NCBI RefSeq assembly: GCF_009363055.1
Contig: NZ_CP045292.1
Span: 186,001-250,000, forward strand
DNA length: 64,000 nt
Direction of reading: 5' to 3'
From: Flavobacterium haoranii
GTDB taxonomy: Bacteria > Bacteroidota > Bacteroidia > Flavobacteriales > Flavobacteriaceae
Notes under the pieces: generated by a model
Databases searched by the model: none
The model's input: only the letters and a program-made list of their open reading frames with translations
What the model was told of the DNA's origin: nothing
Made by a program: the position numbers and the translations under genes
Shown: one piece after another, positions 46,658 through 56,606 of the stretch
Layout of the letters: each line of letters starts with the position of its first letter
Position numbering within the stretch: position 1 is the stretch's first letter

Positions 46658-47160
46658 AATGTTTTCTTTAGTTCGTAAATCCAATTTACAATTTCTGAAT
46701 TTTCTTTTTGAATTGTTCCAATTTTTAGAGCGCCAAGTTTTTCCACTGCTTTTTGGGAACGGTAATTTGTTTCACCAACATGAAATTTAACACGATCAAC
46801 AAATTGGAAAGCATAATCAATCATTAATTTTTTTACTTTTCCATTTAAAGAAGAACCCCAAAATTTTCTATCGATAAAAGTAAAACCTATAAAAACAGAT
46901 TTTGATTCTTGTTCTAAATCATAAAACCTTGTTGAGCCTACAATTTTATTTGTTGTCTTTTCGTAAATAGTAAAAGCACCTTTTGACTCAATTGCTTTCT
47001 TGAAAAAATCTTCAAAAACTTCTTTTTTATAACGATCATTGTTTGGATGTTGTTCCCAAAGCAATTTGTCTGATGCAATATAATATAAAGCTTCAAAATC
47101 TTCATTAACTAAAGGAATTAAAATAATTTCTTCGTTCGAAAGTATTGGTTGTAAATTCAT
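46654..47160 (-). CDS. GNAT family N-acetyltransferase (RimJ/RimL-like)
   Basis: The 168-residue acetyl-CoA-dependent transferase has the typical Acetyltransf_3 order: IPLVNEDFEALYYIASDKLL at the N-terminus, KIVGSTRFYDLE, GFTFIDRKFWGSSLNGKVKK in the acetyl-CoA region, and VGETNYRSQKAVEKLGA. The acceptor is unknown. It overlaps the upstream PD40 gene by 1 bp (TAATG) and the DUF2721 gene by 4 bp, making a three-gene coupled unit. Confidence 0.9.
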   Translation of the reverse strand: MNLQPILSNEEIILIPLVNEDFEALYYIASDKLLWEQHPNNDRYKKEVFEDFFKKAIESKGAFTIYEKTTNKIVGSTRFYDLEQESKSVFIGFTFIDRKFWGSSLNGKVKKLMIDYAFQFVDRVKFHVGETNYRSQKAVEKLGALKIGTIQKENSEIVNWIYELKKTL

Positions 47161-48083
47161 TACAAAGTTATTTTGTACTTATAAACACGGCTTAAGCCAT
47201 TTTCAGATTTTGTAATTTCTTTTACAAATTCATTTATAGTGTCAAATTTACTATCATTTGTGTTATTTCTTTTACTTGTAAAATAAAGTGTTTTAGTTGT
47301 AGCATCATAAAACGGACAATAATCCATTTGTTTCGAATTAATTTTGTTCGATAAATTTTTTGCTAAACTCCATTTTCCGTTTACATTATAACTAATGTAA
47401 AGATCTCCGCTTCCATTTCCGTCTTCACGATTATAACCTGTAAAAATTAAAAAACTTTCGTCAGGAGAAACAAATGCATTGAATTCATAACCTTCGGTAT
47501 TAATGTTTGTTCCAATATTTTGAGGTTCGCCAAATTTTCCATCTAAATATAAGCTTACAAAAATGTCATCTTTTCCTAATGATTTATCATTTTCAGAAGT
47601 AAAATATAAATTTCCGTTTTTAGCAACGGATGGATAAAACTCATCTTTGTCAGTATTGATTGGGTGTCCAATATTTATTGGTTTAGACCAACTTGAAGTA
47701 ATGTTTTTGCGTTCAACATACCAAATATCGTAATCTTTATTATTTGTTTCTTCTTCGCTTAAAGGACGATTAGAAGCAAAATATAAGCGTAATTCATCGA
47801 AAGATAAAAAAGGTTCAATATCTCTAAAAGCACTTGTAAATGGAACGAGTTCTGGTTGGGTCCAATTGTTATTTACTTTTTTAGAAAATGCAATTTTAGA
47901 AATATTTTCAAGTGGACTTTGGATGGTAAAATATACTTCATTTTGATTTTTTGAGAGTGTAATATCTCGAACATTTTGAAATCCTTTTAAAAAATCAAAT
48001 GCGATTGAAGGATTTTCATTTTGTTGACTAAATGCAATTATTGAAAATAAATTTAAAAGTAGGACGATTTTTATTTTTCTCAT
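47160..48083 (-). CDS. Secreted PD40 (WD40-like) beta-propeller protein
   Basis: The 307-residue protein has a signal peptide MRKIKIVLLLNLFSIIAFSQ. PD40/TolB-like repeats follow, such as DIEPFLSFDELRLYFASNRP, DEFYPSVAKNGNLYFTSEND and YEFNAFVSPDESFLIFTG. These propellers bind peptides or glycans at the cell surface or periplasm. The ATG at 48083 is used; a TTG four codons upstream gives no better signal peptide. Confidence 0.85.
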   Translation of the reverse strand: MRKIKIVLLLNLFSIIAFSQQNENPSIAFDFLKGFQNVRDITLSKNQNEVYFTIQSPLENISKIAFSKKVNNNWTQPELVPFTSAFRDIEPFLSFDELRLYFASNRPLSEEETNNKDYDIWYVERKNITSSWSKPINIGHPINTDKDEFYPSVAKNGNLYFTSENDKSLGKDDIFVSLYLDGKFGEPQNIGTNINTEGYEFNAFVSPDESFLIFTGYNREDGNGSGDLYISYNVNGKWSLAKNLSNKINSKQMDYCPFYDATTKTLYFTSKRNNTNDSKFDTINEFVKEITKSENGLSRVYKYKITL

Positions 48084-48325
48084 TTTAAAAAACAATAAGT
48101 GCTTTATTAATAATTCTTGTAAAAACTGACTTAAATCTCATTCAGTAAAATTACAAAAACAGTTTTATTCTTTATCATGAAGTTAGTAAAATAAAGAAAA
48201 TGTTGTTTGATTTTTATAGACGAAATATCTGAATTCTAAAGTTAAATTTACATTGTTAAAATTATTTTTTTTGAAAGTAATATGGTACGGTTTTAGTACC
48301 TTTAGTTAAGAATAAATTTTGAGTT

Positions 48326-48952
48326 ATGAAGTTGAAAATAAATAATAAAGAAGAGTTTTTAAACACAGTTTCGCACGCTGCCGGAATTGTTCTAGGAATT
48401 GTAGGTTTGGTTTTTCTTTTACTTAAAGATAGAGAACTCAATAGTTTTAGCACCATGAGTATTTGGATTTATGGTTTTTGTGTGATTGCCTTATATACGG
48501 CTTCTACAGTGTATCACGCCATTTCTCACGAAGTTAAAAAACAAAAAGCACGAATTTTTGATCATATTGGGATTTTCTTACTTATAGCCGGAACGTACAC
48601 GCCCATTTGTTTAGTTACTTTGGAAGAAACTTCGGGATGGATGCTGTTTTTTATTGTGTGGAGTATTGCTACTGTTGGCTTAGTTATGAAATTGTTTTTA
48701 ACCGGAAAAGTCGAAAAGCTGTCTTTGTTTCTTTATTTAGGAATGGGATGGTTGGTGGTAGCCCAAGCTAAAGAATTGATTCATTTGCTTTCTGTGGAAA
48801 GTTTAGTGTTTATGGCAATTGGCGGCGCTTTATACACTTTGGGAACTATATTTTATGCTTCTAAACGAATTCCTTACGGACATTTTATTTGGCATTTGTT
48901 TGTTTTAGGTGGAAGCATTTCGCACTACTTTATGATTTACACTATTGTTTAA
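48326..48952 (+). CDS. trhA: Hemolysin III / TrhA family membrane protein
   Basis: The 208-residue protein has seven hydrophobic segments and the PAQR/YqfA-type histidine pattern: SHAAGI, TVYHAISHEVKKQKARIFDH, and HFIWHLFVLGGSISH near the C-terminus. Those His/Asp residues form a zinc site. Bacterial TrhA members are linked to membrane energetics. The upstream intergenic region (48084-48325) is AT-rich and holds a short GGTAC...GTACC dyad; no gene is seen there. Confidence 0.9.
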   Translation: MKLKINNKEEFLNTVSHAAGIVLGIVGLVFLLLKDRELNSFSTMSIWIYGFCVIALYTASTVYHAISHEVKKQKARIFDHIGIFLLIAGTYTPICLVTLEETSGWMLFFIVWSIATVGLVMKLFLTGKVEKLSLFLYLGMGWLVVAQAKELIHLLSVESLVFMAIGGALYTLGTIFYASKRIPYGHFIWHLFVLGGSISHYFMIYTIV

Positions 48953-48956
48953 AATA

Positions 48957-48984
48957 AAAAATCCCGCTTCATTGAGCGGGATTC
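48957..48984. terminator. Bidirectional terminator between trhA and htpG
   Basis: Stem ATCCCGCT / AGCGGGAT (48961-48968, 48975-48982), with an A run on the left and a T-rich right side. Confidence 0.8.
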
Positions 48985-49004
48985 TTGTTTATTCTTCTTT
49001 CGTT

Positions 49005-50891
49005 TTATTTTAAAGTTTCAAAACTACGTTTTACAAAAGCGGTTAATTCTTCACCTTTTAATAAACCTTGAGATAATTTTGCTAAATCTAATGCTTGTTT
49101 TACTAAAGCCGATTTTTCAGTTTCATTTTCTACGTTTAAGATAGAAGTAGCCAAATCAGAATTGGTATTCACCACCAAATTGTACATTTCCGGGAAGTTG
49201 CCCATTCCAAACATTCCGCCGCCGCCAGTTGCGCTCATTTCTTTCATTCTTCGCATAAATTCCGGTTGTGTAATGATAAACGGAGCTGCTTTACTATCCA
49301 TTGATTCTAATTGAACGCTGTATTTTTCTTTTGGAACCACAACTTCAATCACTTCTTTCAGTTTTGTTTTTTCGTCTTCTGAAAGTCTTGAAATTTGTTC
49401 TTCTTCTTTCTTAATCAAATTGTCAACGTGATCTGCATCCACACGAACAAATGAGAGCTTTTCGTTATCTGTTTCCAATTTTTGAATTAGGTGCGAAACA
49501 ATTGGCGAATCTAATAATAAAACTTCGTAACCTTTCTCTTTTGCTGCTTCAATATAACTGTGTTGTAATTCTACGTTAGAAGCATATAATACAACTAAAT
49601 TTCCGTCTTTGTCGGTTTGTGTTGGAGCCAAAGCTTCTTTTAATTCGGCAAGCGTATAATATTTATTTTCGGTTGTAGGATACAATGCAAAATCGCCTGC
49701 TTTTTCGTAGAATTTAGCTTCTGAAAGCATTCCGAATTCCAAAACAATTTTAATGTCGTTCCATTTTTGTTCAAAATCTGCTCTATTTTCGTTGAAAAGC
49801 GATTTTAATTTATCCGAAACTTTACGCGTAATATAATTCGAAATCTTTTTCACATTTCCATCCGCTTGTAAATACGAACGAGAAACGTTCAACGGAATAT
49901 CTGGCGAATCGATTACACCTTTTAACATCGTTAAGAATTCTGGAACAATTCCTTCTACATTATCGGTTACAAAAACTTGATTTTGGTACAACTGGATTTT
50001 ATCTTTCTGAATTTGTAAATCATTCGATAATTTAGGGAAATACAAAATTCCAGTTAAATTGAACGGATAATCAACGTTTAAATGAATGTTGAATAATGGT
50101 TCGTCAAATTGCATTGGATACAATTCGCGGTAAAAGTTTTTATAATCTTCATCCGATAAATCAGAAGGTTGTTTCGTCCAAGCCGGATTTGGATTATTGA
50201 TGATGTTGTCTACTTCAACATATTCAGTTTTATAATCATCGCCTGCGTTTTCAGGTCTTGGTAACGCTTCTTTTTTAGTGCCAAATTTAATTGGAATAGG
50301 CATGAATTTATTATACTTAGTCAATAATTCACGAATTTTACCTTCTTCTAAAAATTCTAACGAATCTTCTGCAATGTGAAGCACGATTTCTGTTCCGCGT
50401 TCTGTTTTATCGGCAGTTTCTAGTGTAAATTCTGGGCTTCCGTCGCAAGTCCAGTGTGCTGCTGGCTCGTCTTTGAAAGATTTGGTGATGATTTCAACTT
50501 TACTTGCAACCATAAAAGCAGAGTAAAATCCTAAACCAAAGTGACCAATTACACCTGAATCTTTGGCAGAGTCTTTATATTTTTCTAAAAATTCTTCGGC
50601 ACCTGAAAAAGCAATTTGGTTGATGTATTTTTCCACTTCTTCGGCAGTCATTCCTAGACCTTGATCGATAATGTGAAGTTTTTTTCCGTCCTTATCAATT
50701 TTAACTTCAATTACAGGATTGCCATATTCTACTTTTGCTTCGCCAATGCTGGTTAAATGTTTTAATTTTAAAGTAGCATCGGTAGCATTTGAAACTAGTT
50801 CACGAAGAAAAATTTCGTGGTCGCTGTATAAAAATTTCTTGATTAAAGGAAAGATGTTTTCTACTGAAACGTTAATTTTTCCACTTGACAT
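49005..50891 (-). CDS. htpG: Molecular chaperone HtpG (Hsp90)
   Basis: This is an ATP-dependent homodimeric chaperone of 628 residues. The GHKL ATPase N-domain shows ELVSNATDAT, DQGLGM and GHFGLGFYSAFM. The middle domain contains the conserved NVSRSYLQAD catalytic-loop region. Compared with E. coli HtpG it has the length and ending common in Bacteroidetes. It is monocistronic. Confidence 0.96.
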   Translation of the reverse strand: MSSGKINVSVENIFPLIKKFLYSDHEIFLRELVSNATDATLKLKHLTSIGEAKVEYGNPVIEVKIDKDGKKLHIIDQGLGMTAEEVEKYINQIAFSGAEEFLEKYKDSAKDSGVIGHFGLGFYSAFMVASKVEIITKSFKDEPAAHWTCDGSPEFTLETADKTERGTEIVLHIAEDSLEFLEEGKIRELLTKYNKFMPIPIKFGTKKEALPRPENAGDDYKTEYVEVDNIINNPNPAWTKQPSDLSDEDYKNFYRELYPMQFDEPLFNIHLNVDYPFNLTGILYFPKLSNDLQIQKDKIQLYQNQVFVTDNVEGIVPEFLTMLKGVIDSPDIPLNVSRSYLQADGNVKKISNYITRKVSDKLKSLFNENRADFEQKWNDIKIVLEFGMLSEAKFYEKAGDFALYPTTENKYYTLAELKEALAPTQTDKDGNLVVLYASNVELQHSYIEAAKEKGYEVLLLDSPIVSHLIQKLETDNEKLSFVRVDADHVDNLIKKEEEQISRLSEDEKTKLKEVIEVVVPKEKYSVQLESMDSKAAPFIITQPEFMRRMKEMSATGGGGMFGMGNFPEMYNLVVNTNSDLATSILNVENETEKSALVKQALDLAKLSQGLLKGEELTAFVKRSFETLK

Positions 50892-50978
50892 ATTGTTGTA
50901 TTTTTTGATTAGACATAATTTGAAAATGATTTTTTCAAATAGAATACCAAATTAATTTTGGTGACAAATTGGCATAAA

Positions 50979-51010
50979 AAATCCTTCTTCAGTATATCGA
51001 AGAAGGATTT
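50979..51010 (-). terminator. Terminator of the outer-membrane protein gene
   Basis: Perfect 12-bp stem AAATCCTTCTTC / GAAGAAGGATTT with an 8-nt loop, followed on the minus strand by a short T run. Confidence 0.75.
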
Positions 51011-51041
51011 CTATATAGATAGTTTTGGGTTGGTTTATTTT

Positions 51042-51644
51042 TTAGAAACTACTAATTTTATAAACAATACCAGCAGAAACGTTATAAGTAATGCCAGTAA
51101 ATGAATTTACAGTATCAATGTATGAAAGACTTCCGTCGAAGTTGTAATGTTGCGAAATATTAAAAATAACTGAAGTGTCTAATGTTAAAAAGAAATTATC
51201 TGTAACTCTAAATCTAGGAGTAAGACCACCAATAATATTTACGACATTGTCAGCTTTTCCACCTTCTGTAGAACTAATTCTTGTATAACCAGCACCAGCA
51301 TGAGCGATTAAATTAAAAAAATCATAGCTACTTGCTCTACTAAAAATAGTTGAAACATTAGCTGTGCCTTGTAATGAAACTCTTGTAGAGTTTACACCAG
51401 TTTCTTTTCCAAATAATTCATTATTAACACGGTATTTGTCCGAACCGAAGTCGATTTTAGCACCATAAGTCTCATCAAAATTATAGAAAAATCCTCCACC
51501 AAAGTGAGAAACTTCGTTAATGCTTGGTTCAAAAACGCCATTTAAACCATAGTTTAATTCAACACCATATTCTTGTGCGCTCACAAAAGAAGTTGTTATA
51601 AAAGAAAATGCGATAAGTGCTTTCTTAACAAAATTAAATTTCAT
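51042..51644 (-). CDS. Outer-membrane beta-barrel protein
   Basis: The 200-residue exported protein has a signal peptide ending in TTSFVSAQ. Alternating polar/apolar strands follow and the C-terminus is aromatic (GIVYKISSF), as in OmpA/OprF-like 8-strand barrels. I see no peptidoglycan-binding domain. The function is unknown. It is divergent from the ABC ATPase gene. Confidence 0.8.
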   Translation of the reverse strand: MKFNFVKKALIAFSFITTSFVSAQEYGVELNYGLNGVFEPSINEVSHFGGGFFYNFDETYGAKIDFGSDKYRVNNELFGKETGVNSTRVSLQGTANVSTIFSRASSYDFFNLIAHAGAGYTRISSTEGGKADNVVNIIGGLTPRFRVTDNFFLTLDTSVIFNISQHYNFDGSLSYIDTVNSFTGITYNVSAGIVYKISSF

Positions 51645-51732
51645 AAGTTAAATTATTGATTTGGGAGGCGCTATATAGCAAATATTTTATTTAAGTGTTA
51701 ACTATTGTTAGTAATTTTGCTTTTTTTACAAA

Positions 51733-52668
51733 ATGTTAAAAATAGATACAATAAACTTTAGGTATTTAGAATCTAATTCTGACATACTAAAAGGTATAAA
51801 CTTTGAACTGAATCAAGGAAATATTCTTGCAATTATAGGCGAAAGTGGATGTGGAAAAAGTACACTTTTAAAATTGATTTACGGATTAGCAGATTTGAAT
51901 TCAGGAAGTATTCACTGGAAAGATATGCTTGTAACAGGTCCAAAGTTTAATTTGGTTCCAGGAATGCCACAAATGAAATATTTAGCTCAAGACTTTGATT
52001 TAATGCCTTACATAACAGTAGCTGAAAATGTAGGTAAGTATTTGTCAAATTTTTATCCTGAACAAAAAAGAGCTAGAGTAGAAGAGTTGCTTAAAGTTGT
52101 TGAAATGGAAGAGTTTTACAATGTAAAAGCAAAATATTTAAGTGGCGGACAAATGCAACGTGTTGCTCTGGCAAAAGTTTTGGCAAAAGAACCAGAGCTT
52201 TTATTGTTAGATGAACCTTTTAGTCATATTGATAACTTTAGAAAAAATAGTCTTCGTAGAAATATTTTCAATTATTTAAAGTCGAAAAATATTACTTGTA
52301 TTATCGCTACTCACGATGTTAACGATTCACTTTCATTCACTGACGAAATATTAGTTATGAAAGATGGCAAGCAAGTAATGAAAGGAGATACTTTTTCTGT
52401 TTATAACGAAAAGCCAAATAAATATGTAGCTTCTTTATTCGACGATATTTCCGAAATTGAAATAAACGGTGAAAACAGGTTGGTTTATCCTCACGAATTT
52501 GAAATTGTTGAAAAATCGGAAATAGAAGTAGAGGTAAATAATAATTATTTTAAAGGAACCCATTTTTTAGTTGAAGGTAATTTTAGAAATAATCTAATTT
52601 ATTTTTTATCTGATAAAAAATTAAATAAAATGCAGAAAGTATTTTTATCTTTAAATAGTAATTTTTAA
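51733..52668 (+). CDS. ABC transporter ATP-binding protein
   Basis: The 311-residue ATPase has Walker A GESGCGKST (residues about 37-45), signature LSGGQMQRVALAK and Walker B LLLLDEPFSHID. After about residue 220 a C-terminal extension (ENRLVYPHEFEIVEKSEIEV) resembles a TOBE-type regulatory domain, as in PotA/CysA-like importers. No permease gene lies beside it, so the transported substrate is unknown. A TAATTTTG box lies 13 bp before the ATG. Confidence 0.88.
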   Translation: MLKIDTINFRYLESNSDILKGINFELNQGNILAIIGESGCGKSTLLKLIYGLADLNSGSIHWKDMLVTGPKFNLVPGMPQMKYLAQDFDLMPYITVAENVGKYLSNFYPEQKRARVEELLKVVEMEEFYNVKAKYLSGGQMQRVALAKVLAKEPELLLLDEPFSHIDNFRKNSLRRNIFNYLKSKNITCIIATHDVNDSLSFTDEILVMKDGKQVMKGDTFSVYNEKPNKYVASLFDDISEIEINGENRLVYPHEFEIVEKSEIEVEVNNNYFKGTHFLVEGNFRNNLIYFLSDKKLNKMQKVFLSLNSNF

Positions 52669-52728
52669 TTTTTAAATTACATTTTTTAATTATTTATTAA
52701 ATTTGCCCTAACATTTTAAATTAAATTT

Positions 52729-53736
52729 ATGTATCATTCAAAAATAACTGGTTTAGGATACTATGTTCCAAATAATGTGGTAACAAATGATGATTTGTCG
52801 AAGATAATGGATACTAATGACGAATGGATTCAAGAACGAACAGGTATTCAAGAACGTAGACATGTAAATTCTCCTGAACAAACTACGACTTCAATGGGAG
52901 TAAAAGCAGCCGAAATGGCAATTGAGCGATCTGGAGTTGCAAAAGAAGATATTGATTTTATTGTTTTTGCTACTTTAAGTCCCGATTATTATTTTCCAGG
53001 ACCTGGAGTTTTAGTGCAACGAGACTTAGGTTTGAAAACTGTTGGAGCAATTGATATTCGTAATCAATGTTCTGGTTTCGTTTACGGAATTTCAGTTGCA
53101 GACCAATTTATTAAAACAGGAATGTATAAAAATGTTTTGGTAATTGGTTCAGAAGTACATTCACGAGGTTTAGATTTTACAACTCGTGGTAGAGGTGTTT
53201 CTGTAATTTTTGGAGATGGAGCAGGAGCTGCGGTTTTATCTAGAACTGAAGATACAACAAAAGGTGTACTTTCTACACATTTACATTCTGAAGGGCAACA
53301 TGCAGAAGAATTATCATTAATTGCTCCAGGAATGGGAAAACGTTGGGTAACTGATATTATTAAAGATAACAATCCTGATGATGAAAGTTATTATCCATAC
53401 ATGAACGGACAGTTTGTGTTTAAAAATGCAGTAGTTCGTTTTAGCGAAGTAATTATGGAAGGTTTACAGGCTAATAATCTTCAAGTTTCAGATATTAATA
53501 TGTTGATTCCGCATCAAGCGAATTTGAGAATTTCTCAGTTTATCCAACAAAAATTTAAATTAACGGATGACCAAGTTTATAACAATATTATGAAGTATGG
53601 AAATACTACAGCTGCTTCCATTCCAATTGCTTTAACCGAGGCTTGGGAACAAGGTAAAATTAAAGAAGGCGATTTAGTAGTATTGGCAGCTTTTGGTTCA
53701 GGGTTTACTTGGGGAAGTGCTATTATTAGATGGTAA
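52729..53736 (+). CDS. fabH: 3-oxoacyl-ACP synthase III (FabH-like)
   Basis: This condenses acetyl-CoA (or branched acyl-CoA) with malonyl-ACP to start fatty-acid synthesis. The 335-residue protein has the catalytic triad: Cys114 in QCSGFVYG, His in IPHQANLRI, Asn in YGNTTAASIP. Several Bacteroidetes carry more than one FabH paralogue, so this may be a non-housekeeping copy acting on another acyl group. It is monocistronic with a strong terminator. Confidence 0.9.
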   Translation: MYHSKITGLGYYVPNNVVTNDDLSKIMDTNDEWIQERTGIQERRHVNSPEQTTTSMGVKAAEMAIERSGVAKEDIDFIVFATLSPDYYFPGPGVLVQRDLGLKTVGAIDIRNQCSGFVYGISVADQFIKTGMYKNVLVIGSEVHSRGLDFTTRGRGVSVIFGDGAGAAVLSRTEDTTKGVLSTHLHSEGQHAEELSLIAPGMGKRWVTDIIKDNNPDDESYYPYMNGQFVFKNAVVRFSEVIMEGLQANNLQVSDINMLIPHQANLRISQFIQQKFKLTDDQVYNNIMKYGNTTAASIPIALTEAWEQGKIKEGDLVVLAAFGSGFTWGSAIIRW

Positions 53737-53781
53737 TAGGCTGTATGCAATAAGCTGTAAGCTTTATGCTAAAATAAAAGT

Positions 53782-53816
53782 AAAAAAGCGTTCTGAGATT
53801 TTCAGAACGCTTTTTT
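53782..53816 (+). terminator. Terminator of fabH
   Basis: A 15-bp stem AAAAAAGCGTTCTGA / TCAGAACGCTTTTTT with a short loop. A second, partial copy of its right half (CAGAGCGCTTTTTTAC) occurs near 53929-53944. Confidence 0.85.
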
Positions 53817-53838
53817 AATGGTTTATAAATTTCAATCA

Positions 53839-53915
53839 TTTGTCATTCCGACGTGAGGAGGAATCTCATAATTCATGTTATGTGATTTCTCTTCGTTCCT
53901 CTTCGAAATGACAAA
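53839..53915. repeat. Dispersed palindromic repeat, copy 3
   Basis: It begins TTTGTCATTCCGACG and ends TCGAAATGACAAA, with GAGGAATCTCATAA and GTGATTTCTC between. It is an imperfect inverted repeat related to copies at 31301-31370 and 24424-24529. The following 53945-54027 is AT-rich and contains repeated GTTGAATATT/GAATATTGAA words; no gene is seen there. Confidence 0.65.
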
Positions 53916-54027
53916 TAGGAAAGTTTTTCAGAGCGCTTTTTTACTTCTTTGTTGAAAATTCCATGTTGAATATTCAATATTAAATTAAATAACGAATGTT
54001 GAATTTTGAATAACGAATATTGAAGTT

Positions 54028-56415
54028 CTAAAACATTCCGCCACTGCTTTGTGTTTCATTTAGATCACGTTGTTTTCTCGATAAAGCTCTATTTTTTCCA
54101 CCTCCAAAACGATAGTTTAAACCAAGATAAACAGTTTGGTTTTCCCAGTAAAAAGCTCCATATTGACGGTAAGGAATACCACCATCAAATGCGAAACGCA
54201 TGTTGTCAAATACGTCATTAAAACGAGCAGTGATGGTTCCTTTTCCTTTTGCGAAATTATAACTTGCACCAACATCCATTTTGTACATTGGTTTTCTGTC
54301 ATATTGTAAACTAATATCTTTTCCTCTATAAAATCCGAATAATTGAAAACGTAAATTTTGTGTAGCAGTAAAGCTATTATTCATTCTTGCATTAAACATC
54401 ACAACATCTACTTGTTTGTTTTCAAAATTTTCGGTTTCAGCATTTTGTACAGTTCCTTTTACGGTTCTAAAATATGCGTCAACACTAGCATTAACTGACC
54501 ACCATTTTGTAAATTTTAAGTTCGCAGATGATTCTACTCCAATAGCATCATTGTTGTTGAAATTATCATATGATAAAATATTTCTGTTAATATCATTAGG
54601 ATCATTAAATACCACACGAGAAATTTCATCATTAATAAGTCTATAGAAAACGCCACTTGTAATAGAACCAATTTTAGTTTTTCTAGTATAATTAATTTCG
54701 AATGAATTAGTAAACTGTGGAACTAAATCTGGATTTCCTCTCGATTCTAATAATGGAGTTGTCCATTCTCTAATAGGATTCAATTGACCAATACTTGGTC
54801 TGTCAACTCTTCGAGAATAATTAAAGTTAAAAGAGTTTTTTTCATTTTTTGTATAAGTAATAAAAGCAGATGGATATACCGTAAATAAATCATCAGATAC
54901 ATTTTGAGAAGTCGGATTAAAATTTGCGTTTAAATCAAAATACTCAAAACGAGCGCCAATTTGTCCGCTCCATTTTCCTATTTGTTTTCCTAAGTTAAAA
55001 TAAGCCGAATAAATGTTTCTATCGAAATTGAAATTGCTTAATGATGTTCCAGAGTTATCAATATTTTGAAAATCACTCGATGTTTTTTGAAGTCTTGTTT
55101 CTACTCCCAACTCAAGTTTTGAAGTTTCTGTAAGCGGATTTACATAATCGGTATTAAATTGAAAATAATCGGTGTCTCCTTCAATTTTATTGATTCTAAC
55201 ACTGTTTTCAGTAGGGTTAAAAGTAGTATCATTATACTTTGTATTTTCGGTATCTTTTGTTTTAGAATAATTAAATTGAACATCTAAAGTTTCATCTTTT
55301 TTATTAAAATCGTGATGATAAGCTAAATCATAAGTTTGGTTATGACTTTCATTTCCATTATAAAATATTTGTGACGAATTTCTATTGGTTACATCATCAA
55401 TATAATTAACAATTGTTTTACCGTCTCCATTAGAATCTGTAATATTTTGATTAGTATAAAATGAAATATTATTCTTTTCATTGATATAATAATCCATTCC
55501 TAGTTTAATCAAATGAGAATTATTTAAAGTTCTAAAACTGAAATCTTGAGTATTCTCTAAACTAGGTCTTTCACTGGTAATACTTCCATGATTAGCATTT
55601 ATTCCATGATTATAACCATAGTTAGTGTAAAAATTTACTTTACCAACTCTGTAGTTTAAATTGATGTTGGTATTGGTTTTTGGAGTTATACCAAAAGTAA
55701 CACCAGTATTTATAGAGCCATTAAAACCGTCTTGAGAATTTTTATGTAAAATAATATTGATGATTCCACTCATTCCTTCTGGATTGTATTTAGCAGATGG
55801 ATTTGTAATTAATTCAATTTGCTTTATAGATGCCGAAGGAATTTGCTGTAATAGTTGTTCAACGGGTATGTTAGAAGGTTTTCCATCAATTAAAACGCGT
55901 ACGTTTGAATTACCACGCATGCTAATTTCCTTAGTTTGTGGGTCGATACTCAAAGTAGGAACATTGTTCATAATATCAGAAGCAGTTGTTCCAGAAGCAA
56001 TTAAATCCTTTCCAACATTAATTACTTTTCTATCAATTTTTTGGACCATTTGCGATTGTTCTGCAACTACTTCTACACCTTCAAGTTGCTGAACATCTTC
56101 GGAAATTGAAATAGTTCCAAGCTCTACTTTTTTGCTATTGGTTAAGTTTACTTCTTTAGCAACTGTTTTATAACCTATAAATTGAATTTCAACTGTATAA
56201 TTTTGAGAGGCTAATTTCGAAATTTCAAATTCACCTTTTTCGTCAGTAATGCCTCCTGTTACAGTAGCATCGTTGTTTTTTACAACAATTGTAACATAAG
56301 GTAAGGGTTCGTTTGTTTTTTGGTCAATAACTTTACCCGTTATTGATCCTGAGTTTTGAGCTGTTATTGTTCCAATAAAGCCAAGAAAGAATAGAATTAA
56401 AAACTTTAATTTCAT
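54028..56415 (-). CDS. TonB-dependent receptor-like outer-membrane protein (OMP_b-brl_3 type)
   Basis: The 795-residue protein starts with signal peptide MKLKFLILFFLGFIGTITAQ. A CarbopepD_reg-like beta domain (about 20-105: GSITGKVIDQKTNEPLPYVT) follows, then a plug domain with DRKVINVGKDLIASG and RVLIDGKPSNIP, and a long outer-membrane barrel ending in VYLGLNYRFGG. The ATG at 56415 is chosen over a GTG 12 codons upstream. It probably takes up a substrate through the outer membrane, but no partner SusD-like or transport gene is adjacent. Confidence 0.9.
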   Translation of the reverse strand: MKLKFLILFFLGFIGTITAQNSGSITGKVIDQKTNEPLPYVTIVVKNNDATVTGGITDEKGEFEISKLASQNYTVEIQFIGYKTVAKEVNLTNSKKVELGTISISEDVQQLEGVEVVAEQSQMVQKIDRKVINVGKDLIASGTTASDIMNNVPTLSIDPQTKEISMRGNSNVRVLIDGKPSNIPVEQLLQQIPSASIKQIELITNPSAKYNPEGMSGIINIILHKNSQDGFNGSINTGVTFGITPKTNTNINLNYRVGKVNFYTNYGYNHGINANHGSITSERPSLENTQDFSFRTLNNSHLIKLGMDYYINEKNNISFYTNQNITDSNGDGKTIVNYIDDVTNRNSSQIFYNGNESHNQTYDLAYHHDFNKKDETLDVQFNYSKTKDTENTKYNDTTFNPTENSVRINKIEGDTDYFQFNTDYVNPLTETSKLELGVETRLQKTSSDFQNIDNSGTSLSNFNFDRNIYSAYFNLGKQIGKWSGQIGARFEYFDLNANFNPTSQNVSDDLFTVYPSAFITYTKNEKNSFNFNYSRRVDRPSIGQLNPIREWTTPLLESRGNPDLVPQFTNSFEINYTRKTKIGSITSGVFYRLINDEISRVVFNDPNDINRNILSYDNFNNNDAIGVESSANLKFTKWWSVNASVDAYFRTVKGTVQNAETENFENKQVDVVMFNARMNNSFTATQNLRFQLFGFYRGKDISLQYDRKPMYKMDVGASYNFAKGKGTITARFNDVFDNMRFAFDGGIPYRQYGAFYWENQTVYLGLNYRFGGGKNRALSRKQRDLNETQSSGGMF

Positions 56416-56606
56416 TAGATTGATTGTTTGTTTAATGATTGATGATTTCACTCTACAAGACAGCAGTTTTTGTTATTTGTTACAATTGGTTCGGTTTTTA
56501 TAATTTCTTTAACATTTTCTATTCGCTTTGGCGAAAAAAACTGACCACTAATTACTAATTACTAATGACTAATTACTAAATTTGCACCTTTAAAAAATAT
56601 AGGAAA

